NCBI GenBank assembly: GCA_016932965.1
Contig: JAFGBW010000038.1
Coordinates: 1 to 5,287, forward strand
Direction of reading: 5' to 3'
From: Candidatus Auribacterota bacterium
GTDB lineage: Bacteria; Auribacterota; JAFGBW01
Length of the DNA: 5,287 nucleotides
The translations under genes and the position numbers were made by a program. Shown here piece after piece: positions 1 to 5,287 of this stretch. Under the pieces are notes generated by a model. That model did no database searches and was not told the DNA's origin. It saw nothing but the letters and a program-made list of their open reading frames with translations. The stretch's first letter is position 1, and every line of letters begins with the position of its first letter.

Positions 1-884
1 AGACTGCCTGCCAGGTCCTGGTTTGAAAACAACGCATCGGAATTAATTTTCAAACCGGAATAAAAATCATGGCCGTCCAGCTCCGTTCTGATGAAAAAAC
101 GTTTCTGCTCGTATTCCCCGATATCAAAATCCGAGTATCCAGCAATCAGTTCCATCGAAATCTCTTTCATCTCATATTGCCCTTTAAAAAAAGTGCTGGT
201 CCTTTTGGATCTGCCGCCGTCCATGTATCCATCTGTTTCCGTGTATTGCGGGATGAAAAGACATCCGACCTTTCCCAGATGAAAGGAAGCATCCAGGGAG
301 GAACGAAGGGTCTCATGACTACCGTAAGAGGAACGGACAGTAAGAGAAGGCTCAACGGAGGGATTTTTGGTTTTCATGTAAATCACGCCCCCCAGGGAGG
401 ACCCCCACAGAGACGAAAGCGGCCCTGTTACGATCTCAAATTTTTGGACCTGATCAAACCCATAAGCCGACAAATCAGCGGTGCCGTCCAGCTGCGTATT
501 CAGCTCGATTCCGTCCATCACCACCTTGGTATGTGTCAGGTCAGATCCCAATACGGTCGGGATGCAAGCCTGAATGAACTCCCCTCCGTAACTCATGGTA
601 ACCGAAGAAAGGAGATTCAGAGCTTCGGAGGCATTCCTGACCGGAAGCACTTCCATGTCCTGGTCCGTGATAACCGTCACATCAAATGGAGTATCTTCAC
701 CGGATTTTTTCATCCTGGCCACATGATAAGGTGCTGATTTTTTCTGTTTCAGATAATCTTCCGGAGCAGCCAGCCAAAATGACAGCCCTTCTCCTTCATA
801 ATCAGCAGACCCGGTCTCCTCCTGGCAAAGCAAGGGAAACACCGCCATATACAGCCATGAAAAACAAATCAATCCTGTTTTCAT
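1..884 (-). CDS. TonB-dependent outer-membrane receptor, N-terminal part (signal peptide and plug domain; runs off the left edge)
   Basis: The frame is open from the ATG at 884 to the window edge, giving 294 residues; such receptors usually have about 600-800, so most of the barrel lies outside. Residues 1-20 form a signal peptide (MKTG, then a hydrophobic stretch ending FPLLC). A plug domain spans about 60-173: DTPFDVTVITDQDM at its start, NASEALNLLSSV, then VVMDGIELN, and GPLSSLWGSSLGGVIYMKTKNP at its end, the typical plug-to-barrel transition. After 175, alternating hydrophobic/polar stretches (LTVRSSYGSHETLRSSLDAS, MELIAGYSDFDI) fit the first beta strands. By family knowledge, it would sit in the outer membrane and import a bound ligand using TonB-ExbBD energy; the substrate cannot be told. 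The start at 884 is chosen because it overlaps the upstream regulator's stop by one base (TGATG). An in-frame ATG at 899 would add MFRCL. No strong ribosome site precedes either, which fits translational coupling. The usual IRG motif in mid-plug is not seen. Confidence 0.9.
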   Translation of the reverse strand, partial: MKTGLICFSWLYMAVFPLLCQEETGSADYEGEGLSFWLAAPEDYLKQKKSAPYHVARMKKSGEDTPFDVTVITDQDMEVLPVRNASEALNLLSSVTMSYGGEFIQACIPTVLGSDLTHTKVVMDGIELNTQLDGTADLSAYGFDQVQKFEIVTGPLSSLWGSSLGGVIYMKTKNPSVEPSLTVRSSYGSHETLRSSLDASFHLGKVGCLFIPQYTETDGYMDGGRSKRTSTFFKGQYEMKEISMELIAGYSDFDIGEYEQKRFFIRTELDGHDFYSGLKINSDALFSNQDLAGS

Positions 885-2269
885 CAGGCATCGAAACATG
901 CGTGCCCTTCTTTTTCGATACTCATTTTTTTCATCTTGTACTGAAGGGTATTGCGGTGAATACCTAGTCTTTGCGCTGCTTTGACTCTGTTCCATTTACA
1001 CTCCTTTAAGATTTTGATGAGATACTCCCTCTCCACTTTCTCCATTAGATTTTTCCTGGCATCCTCTTTGTCGGAAGTCATCTCTCCTTCCTGAAACATC
1101 GGAATAAAAAGGTCAACCGGCAAATCCTCCGGGGATAGAATCTGATTTTCCGATAAGACAACGGTACGCTCAATGATATTCTGAAGCTCTCTAATATTGC
1201 CCGGCCAATGATAACCTTTGAGAACCTGAAGAGCATCTTCACTCACTTCCAATATGCTTTTATTGAACTCAATACTGTATTTTTTGAGAAAAAACAGGAC
1301 CAGCGATTGGATGTCTTCCTTTCTTTCCCTAAGGGGAGGAAGATAAATGTTGACCACATTCAACCGGTAGTAAAGGTCTTCCCTGAAACGGCCCATGCTC
1401 ACTTCTTTTTTTAAATCCGTATTGGTGGCGGCGATGATCCTGATATCCACTTTCAACGGCTGGGTTCCGCCGACACGGGTAAACACTTTTTCCTGCAGCA
1501 CGCGCAGAAGCTTGATCTGGAGATGCTGCGGCATGGTGCTGATCTCATCCAGAAACAAAGTACCGCCGTTGGCGTACTCGAATTTACCGGACTTGGTGGA
1601 ATGCGCGCCGGTAAAAGCTCCTTTTTCATGCCCGAAAAGCTCGCTCTCAATGATTCCTTCGGACAAAGCCCCCATATGAATGGGAACAAACGGCTTGTCC
1701 CTGTATTTCCCGGAATAATGAATGGACCGCGCAACCACTTCCTTGCCGGACCCGCTTTCACCTGTTAAAAGAACCGTGGAACGGTTGGAGGCCATCTTGG
1801 TCACCATTTCCCTGATATGCTGGATGGCTGCAGATTTTCCGATCAATAAATCCTGCGTGGCTAAAGCTTTTTTTTCCTCCCTGAACAGGTCTACTTCTCT
1901 TCTCAGCCTGATCTGCTCAGCCGTCTTGTCCGCCAAATGCTTCAGCCTACCTATTTCATAAGGTTTGGTGACATAATCAGCAGCGCCCATCTTCATGGCG
2001 GTAACCGCAGTCTCAACGTCATTGGCGGCGGTCAGAATGATGATCACAGCCAGGGGATTGATCCGTTTCATTTCCTTCATAACGTCCAGCCCCTGGATAT
2101 CCTTCAGTCCCAGGTCTAAAAAAACGAAATCAACGGGATTGGTTTTAAACATCTCAATAGCCTGTTGACCGGAATCAGCGCAAAACACTTGGAACTGTTT
2201 TTTAAAAGCCAGCTCCAGCGAGGTTAAAATACTTTCCTCATCATCAACAATAAGAATGCTGCAAGACAT
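884..2269 (-). CDS. Sigma-54-dependent response regulator, NtrC/AtoC class (receiver, AAA+, Fis-type HTH)
   Basis: This is a complete 461-residue cytoplasmic transcription activator of usual length. The receiver domain (about 4-120) has the acidic pair D9/D10, phospho-acceptor D52 (FVFLDLGLKD), T80 and K102 (TKP). The central AAA+ domain (about 140-375) shows Walker A GESGSGKE (170-177), the sigma-54 contact loop GAFTGA (217-222), Walker B GGTLFLDE (235-242), AATN near 280, GRFREDLYYRLN (293-304) and WPGNIREL (355-362). The C-terminal Fis-like helix-turn-helix is WNRVKAAQRLGIHRNTLQYK (426-445). All key residues for phosphorylation, ATP hydrolysis and sigma-54 remodelling are present, so it should be active. 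A Shine-Dalgarno AAGGAG lies four bases before the ATG, and a sigma-70-type promoter lies further upstream. No partner kinase is in the window; the next gene in the operon is the TonB-dependent receptor, translationally coupled to it. I see no clear sigma-54 (-24/-12) promoter in the window, so its targets are not evident. The specific subfamily and signal are unknown. Confidence 0.97.
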   Translation of the reverse strand: MSCSILIVDDEESILTSLELAFKKQFQVFCADSGQQAIEMFKTNPVDFVFLDLGLKDIQGLDVMKEMKRINPLAVIIILTAANDVETAVTAMKMGAADYVTKPYEIGRLKHLADKTAEQIRLRREVDLFREEKKALATQDLLIGKSAAIQHIREMVTKMASNRSTVLLTGESGSGKEVVARSIHYSGKYRDKPFVPIHMGALSEGIIESELFGHEKGAFTGAHSTKSGKFEYANGGTLFLDEISTMPQHLQIKLLRVLQEKVFTRVGGTQPLKVDIRIIAATNTDLKKEVSMGRFREDLYYRLNVVNIYLPPLRERKEDIQSLVLFFLKKYSIEFNKSILEVSEDALQVLKGYHWPGNIRELQNIIERTVVLSENQILSPEDLPVDLFIPMFQEGEMTSDKEDARKNLMEKVEREYLIKILKECKWNRVKAAQRLGIHRNTLQYKMKKMSIEKEGHACFDA

Positions 2270-2273
2270 CAGA

Positions 2274-2279
2274 CTCCTT
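2274..2279 (-). promoter_or_regulatory. Shine-Dalgarno site of the response regulator gene
   Basis: On the minus strand AAGGAG is followed by TCTG and then the ATG at 2269. The spacing of four bases is slightly short but the match is full. It supports the annotated start, which also begins exactly at the first receiver strand (SILIVDDE). Confidence 0.8.
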
Positions 2280-2312
2280 ATGGATTAAAGCATTTTATCA
2301 ATATACTTCTTC

Positions 2313-2342
2313 TTTATACCAAAATGCAACATTTATTGACAA
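2313..2342 (-). promoter_or_regulatory. Probable sigma-70 promoter of the regulator-receptor operon
   Basis: On the minus strand, TTGTCA (2342-2337; five of six to TTGACA) and TATAAA (2318-2313; five of six to TATAAT) are separated by 18 bases. Transcription would begin near 2306, leaving a leader of about 37 bases before the regulator's ATG at 2269. The region is strongly AT-rich. This suggests the regulator operon is transcribed independently of hisD, although no terminator separates them. The call rests on consensus matching only. Confidence 0.55.
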
Positions 2343-2550
2343 AAAATATATCATAAAGTATCTATAAAACGATTGCACTGAAATACCCACGAAGATTGAG
2401 CTTGTTCAAGAACTCATCATAGTAGTTGTATTCATTGGGAGTGTCGTACTTGCATGCACAGTAAAACGGGCTTTCACACTCCAAATACACGATCAATCTA
2501 ATAAATATCTTGAGTTCAATAATGCCTGATGCCGTCGAATTGATTCCACT

Positions 2551-3831
2551 TCAACCTTTCAAACGGATTGCAACCGATTGACAGTGAGCAGGAAGCTCCT
2601 CCACGCTTGAAAGTTTTTCTATTTGACGGCCGACACGAAAGAAATAGTCCTTTGAATAAGAAAGGCTGCTGCTTCTGCGATAAAAATCATAAACAGAAAG
2701 AGGCGACGAAAAAGCCGCCCTGCCTCCGGTGGGCAACACATGATTGGTTCCCCCAAATACATCACCGACAACAACAGGCGTGTGACTGCCGAAAAATACT
2801 GCTCCTGCCTTGAACGGATATTTTCTGATTTTATCAGGCAAAGGATTCATCATGACTTCAAGATGTTCAGGAGCGATCGAATCAACACGGTTTAAACACG
2901 CCTCCAATGTCTTACCTAAAAGAAAATGGAGATTTTTATTTTCCAGCGCCTTTTCCACGATGCTTTTTCTGGAAAGACTTTTCTTCTGCAGATGGACCTG
3001 ACGATTCGTCTCCTCTAAAATCTTTGCAGAAGTGGAAATCACATGCGCCCTGGCATGGGGATCGTGCTCCAGCTGAGACAAGACATCTGCCGCAATGAAT
3101 TCCGGTCTGGCTGATCCGTCAGCTAAAATACATATTTCACTGGGGCCTGCCAGCATGTCTATGTCTGCTGTTCCGAAAAGTTGCCTTTTGGCCTCGGTAA
3201 CATAACGGTTGCCGGGCCCCACTATTTTTTGAACCGGTTCCAGTCCCTTTATTCCAAATGCCAGGGCGGCAATCGCCTGCGCGCCGCCTAAGAGAAGAAT
3301 CTGGTTTACTCCAAGCTTTTGGGCAACATAACATATATACGGATTCACACCGCCTTTTTTATCCGGAGGAGTGCACAGAACAATGCGTTTCACGCCAGCC
3401 AATTTTGCGGGAATGACTGTCATGAGTACCGTGGAAACAAGCGGGGCGGACCCGCCTGGAACATAACAGCCGACAGAATCCAAAGGAATCCACCGCTCTT
3501 CCATCCTGACCCCGGATTCCGGCTCAAACACGAATCCCTTCATTTTCTGTTTCTCATGAAAAAGGGCGATATTCTTCATGGAATGCAGGACTGCCTCTTC
3601 AAATTCCGGGTCCTTCAACACTATTTTAGAGCGGGAAGAAACAGAAATAACCATGTCTTTTTCCCTGAGACGGATTTGATCGAACCGTTTTGTCAGTTCG
3701 ATACAGGCTTTCACGCCCTGTTCGCGCACCTGTTGAATAATCCTGCGGACAGCCTCTTCCAGCAGGAAATCCTGTTTTCCTGAACAGGCGCTGCTTTTTC
3801 CCGGGCCTTTTGACTCAGTCTGTTTCATCAT
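2551..3831 (-). CDS. hisD: Histidinol dehydrogenase
   Basis: HisD catalyses the last two steps of histidine biosynthesis, the NAD-dependent oxidation of L-histidinol through histidinal to L-histidine, as a zinc-containing cytoplasmic homodimer. The 426 residues match the family's usual length of about 430. Visible landmarks are VPGGSAPLVSTVLMTVIPAK (124-143), VGPGNRYVTEAKRQLFG (204-220), the signature DMLAGPSEICILADGSARPE (225-244), QLEHDPHA (253-260), IAPEHLEVM (319-327), GDVFGGTNHVLPTGGRA (356-372) and EELPAHCQS (411-419). By comparison with the E. coli enzyme, Q253, H256, D357 and H416 are the zinc ligands and E322/H323 the catalytic pair; all are present, so it should be active. The N-terminus begins Met-Met: GAAGG sits one base before the first ATG (3831) but four before the second (3828), so the second is the likelier true start. 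No other his gene is in the window; the gene is monocistronic or leads into the regulator operon. Confidence 0.98.
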   Translation of the reverse strand: MMKQTESKGPGKSSACSGKQDFLLEEAVRRIIQQVREQGVKACIELTKRFDQIRLREKDMVISVSSRSKIVLKDPEFEEAVLHSMKNIALFHEKQKMKGFVFEPESGVRMEERWIPLDSVGCYVPGGSAPLVSTVLMTVIPAKLAGVKRIVLCTPPDKKGGVNPYICYVAQKLGVNQILLLGGAQAIAALAFGIKGLEPVQKIVGPGNRYVTEAKRQLFGTADIDMLAGPSEICILADGSARPEFIAADVLSQLEHDPHARAHVISTSAKILEETNRQVHLQKKSLSRKSIVEKALENKNLHFLLGKTLEACLNRVDSIAPEHLEVMMNPLPDKIRKYPFKAGAVFFGSHTPVVVGDVFGGTNHVLPTGGRAAFSSPLSVYDFYRRSSSLSYSKDYFFRVGRQIEKLSSVEELPAHCQSVAIRLKG

Positions 3832-3832
3832 G

Positions 3833-3837
3833 CCTTC
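3833..3837 (-). promoter_or_regulatory. Shine-Dalgarno site of hisD, favouring the second ATG
   Basis: The minus strand reads GAAGG, then C, then ATGATG. One base is too close for the first ATG at 3831, while the second at 3828 lies four bases away. The choice changes the protein by one residue only. Confidence 0.55.
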
Positions 3838-3878
3838 AATATAAGATTATTATGAACTTCTCACTGTTTGAAGAAATA

Positions 3879-3907
3879 ATTATAGGTAACTGCCGAAAAA
3901 AAAACAA
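3879..3907 (-). promoter_or_regulatory. Probable sigma-70 promoter of hisD
   Basis: A perfect TATAAT (3884-3879 on the minus strand) is preceded at 17 bases by TTGTTT (3907-3902; only TTG matches TTGACA). The spacer contains most of a run of nine T. Transcription would begin near 3872, leaving a leader of about 40 bases, too short for a riboswitch or a histidine leader peptide. The -35 box is weak; the -10 box and spacing are ideal. Confidence 0.55.
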
Positions 3908-3968
3908 TCTTTATTAAAAACTAGCGATTGTCTCCCGAAAATCACAGCTAATATGAAGTCACCTTTAC

Positions 3969-3974
3969 AAAAGG
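3969..3974 (+). promoter_or_regulatory. Ribosome-site-like AAAAGG in front of an out-of-frame ATG
   Basis: AAAAGG ends eight bases before the ATG at 3983, an ideal distance. That ATG opens a frame that ends after 47 codons in the TGA at 4124-4126 and is not the frame of the long exported protein. The in-frame ATG at 3999 lies 24 bases from this site, too far to be served directly. The site therefore raises the question of how the main protein is started. Confidence 0.45.
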
Positions 3975-3998
3975 CAAATAATATGTTAAAAAAGACAC

Positions 3999-5287
3999 AT
4001 GTGTTATCGCCCATTCATATTCTATATTCTATTTTCAGTATTCGCAGTCTGGACTATCAAAACAACTCCTGCCGCGGATTCCCTTGCCCCTGTATCTGCA
4101 TTTCAGCCAAAAACAAGAGAAGCTGAATTACAAGAAATCCTTGCAAACAGATTGGGCATACCGGATCCGTTAGACGGTCATACCATCAATGGAATGCCTC
4201 TTCAAAAATGGCTTATCGAAAAAAAGCTGGTGAACCAGTTATTTAAAAAAACAACCGGATCTGACCGGATGACAGCCGGAATAAATCCGTATGACGATTC
4301 AGAAATCGGCAGAGGATATGACAGGATCGTAAGCTACGAAAAGTGGAAAGCCGTAAAAGAAAGGATCACCCGATACGCTACCACTTATTTATCTCCGTCA
4401 GAAGCAGAAACCATCCTTACCAGATTAAACGCTAAAGGCATGAACAGCACAATCTGGGCCTATGTAAAACAAGAATACAAAGGGAGAAGAAGATCCAGGG
4501 AACCAGCGGATATAAATAATATGAAATTCATAAGGGCTCAATTGTCCATGGCACTCAATGCTCCTTACAAACTGAGCTATCTTTCATCCCAACCTTTACG
4601 GAGGCTCCCCATATTTGCGGAACAGCGGCCGGGAAGGATTGCCATTCAGGAGAATCTGTGGATTGCTGATCCCGGCAAACCTTCTGAGTGGCAAGAAACT
4701 GCCAGGAGCTTTTCTCAAATTGCAAGCGTCCCTTTACCTGCAACACAATCAGAGGCTGAACAATTATTAGCTGATGTAACAAATCAGCAGCCGTCTCTCC
4801 GGACGGGCGATTCTCCTCCTCAATATGCACCCAGAGTCAGAAGAGAGAACGGGCACATCATCGTCAGAAGATTCGATATGGATGAAGCTGGAGAAATCGC
4901 CATAAAGGATATTTCTTTCAATTCTCTCTGGGAAGCCGTTCATTCAACCTATGTCCGCGAGATTGATTCATGCCTGGAAACTCTGCAGATGATCAATGAA
5001 ACGATTACGTTTATAGAAAGGAGAAGTCAATCTGACGAAACTTTTTCCGAATCAGAATTCCAGAACCTGCCCCTGGTTTCCCAGATGGCGAAATCCCCTA
5101 AAAATGAAAGATGGGGCAAAAAGAAACAACAAATCCATGAGATCGTCCAGGAAGCCATCCGCGGAGGGGATGCAACACCTTTAAAAGAAAAAATGCAAAG
5201 GATAAGAACAGCCCATTGCGATATGATAAGACATATTCGTAGCAGAATCATACCTGAACTGCATGAATTCGCAAAGAGGAGGGACCA
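3999..5287 (+). CDS. Unrecognised exported protein with N-terminal signal peptide (runs off the right edge)
   Basis: The frame is open from the ATG at 3999 to the window end, giving 429 residues with no stop. Residues 1-26 look like a signal peptide: MCYRP, a hydrophobic core FIFYILFSVFAVWTI and a likely cleavage after TTPAA, before DSLAPVSAFQP. The mature part is hydrophilic, largely helical by eye and rich in charged residues: a basic patch KGRRRSREP (161-169), a Pro/Ser/Gln-rich stretch about 244-280, and a Lys/Arg-rich helical tail about 365-429 (RWGKKKQQIHEIVQEAI, LKEKMQRIRTAHCDMIRHIR). No enzyme motif, membrane segment after the signal, or repeat is visible, and I do not recognise the family. 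It is probably periplasmic or secreted. Codon use and unbroken length support a real gene, and the minus-strand frames opposite it are short shadows. The nearest in-frame stop upstream is TAA at 3987, so 3999 is the only ATG start that keeps the signal peptide. Its ribosome site is poor; the better one belongs to an out-of-frame ATG at 3983. It is divergent from hisD with no clear functional link. Confidence 0.8.
   Translation, partial: MCYRPFIFYILFSVFAVWTIKTTPAADSLAPVSAFQPKTREAELQEILANRLGIPDPLDGHTINGMPLQKWLIEKKLVNQLFKKTTGSDRMTAGINPYDDSEIGRGYDRIVSYEKWKAVKERITRYATTYLSPSEAETILTRLNAKGMNSTIWAYVKQEYKGRRRSREPADINNMKFIRAQLSMALNAPYKLSYLSSQPLRRLPIFAEQRPGRIAIQENLWIADPGKPSEWQETARSFSQIASVPLPATQSEAEQLLADVTNQQPSLRTGDSPPQYAPRVRRENGHIIVRRFDMDEAGEIAIKDISFNSLWEAVHSTYVREIDSCLETLQMINETITFIERRSQSDETFSESEFQNLPLVSQMAKSPKNERWGKKKQQIHEIVQEAIRGGDATPLKEKMQRIRTAHCDMIRHIRSRIIPELHEFAKRRD

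Larger units (their letters stand above)
2270..2550. other. Intergenic region between hisD and the response regulator, with an unexplained open frame
   Basis: The part nearest the regulator (about 2280-2370) is very AT-rich and holds its promoter. The part nearest hisD (2362-2550) has gene-like composition. On the minus strand it is open for 62 codons directly after and in phase with the hisD stop, ending in TAG at 2364-2362. The frame has no ATG and no convincing ribosome site; its possible starts are TTG or GTG. The predicted text is rich in Tyr and Cys (FYCACKYDTPNEYNYYDEFL) and I recognise no family. A 7-base inverted repeat, GGAGTGT (2438-2444) and ACACTCC (2476-2482), flanks 31 bases. 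No intrinsic terminator (GC-rich stem followed by a T run) is visible downstream of hisD. It may be a gene remnant, a small ORF with a non-ATG start, or chance. Confidence 0.4.

Noticed and set aside
186-192. Run of seven A (seven T in the receptor's coding strand) as a possible frameshift site
   Set aside because: The receptor frame continues correctly through it (TSTFFKGQYEM), and beta-strand-like sequence follows in the same frame, so no shift is needed.
69-737. 222-codon plus-strand open frame
   Set aside because: It lies wholly opposite the TonB-dependent receptor, whose plug motifs are clear on the minus strand. Its translation shows no domain and it is a shadow.
2438-2482. Inverted repeat GGAGTGT / ACACTCC as a terminator or operator
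   Set aside because: The loop is 31 bases and no T run follows on either strand. Seven bases of pairing at this distance can arise by chance.
2367-2532. Plus-strand hydrophobic open frame with a lipobox-like VVLAC
   Set aside because: No ATG, GTG or TTG precedes the hydrophobic part in frame, no ribosome site is present, and the stretch is short; probably chance.
3928-3954. Plus-strand promoter for the exported-protein gene (TTGTCT, 15 bases, TAATAT)
   Set aside because: Both boxes match only four of six positions and the spacing is short, so it is too weak to annotate, though a promoter must lie somewhere in this gap or overlap the hisD promoter.
3983-4126. 47-codon plus-strand frame starting at the ATG at 3983
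   Set aside because: It has the better ribosome site but ends early and overlaps the signal-peptide frame. Its later part (NNSCRGFPCPCICISAKNKRS) looks like out-of-frame reading of the main gene.
4555-5251. Minus-strand frames of 91 and 74 codons opposite the exported protein
   Set aside because: Both lie inside the long plus-strand gene, lack recognisable motifs and appear to be shadows.

Overview
The window reads as chromosomal DNA of a Gram-negative (diderm) bacterium of moderate GC content. It carries a TonB-dependent outer-membrane receptor, a sigma-54 activator of the NtrC class, an essentially canonical histidinol dehydrogenase and a signal-peptide-bearing exported protein. Phylum cannot be fixed from sequence alone. 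A deltaproteobacterium in the broad sense (Desulfobacterota) or a member of the Omnitrophota/PVC side would both fit; this is inference.

Three genes lie on the minus strand and one on the plus strand. Reading the minus strand from the right, hisD (2551-3831) has its own sigma-70-type promoter and ends with no visible terminator. A 281-base gap (2270-2550) follows, holding a good minus-strand promoter. Next comes a 461-residue sigma-54-dependent response regulator (884-2269). Its stop codon shares one base (TGATG) with the start of a TonB-dependent receptor gene that runs off the left edge (884 to 1, first 294 residues visible). Regulator and receptor therefore look like a translationally coupled pair, probably with more genes to the left of the window. 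No histidine kinase is visible.

On the right, divergent from hisD across a 167-base gap, a plus-strand gene of at least 429 codons (3999 to beyond 5287) encodes an exported, mostly helical protein that I do not recognise. The only good Shine-Dalgarno sequence in front of it serves an ATG at 3983 that is out of frame with the main protein. A run of six A residues between the two starts would bring them into frame if one A were lost. This is the most intriguing local detail.

There is no sign of rRNA, tRNA, CRISPR, insertion sequences or prophage genes. HisD serves histidine biosynthesis but stands apart from any other his gene here. The regulator/receptor pair suggests regulated uptake of a scarce nutrient (metal chelate, cobalamin or similar), but the substrate cannot be read from the visible part.
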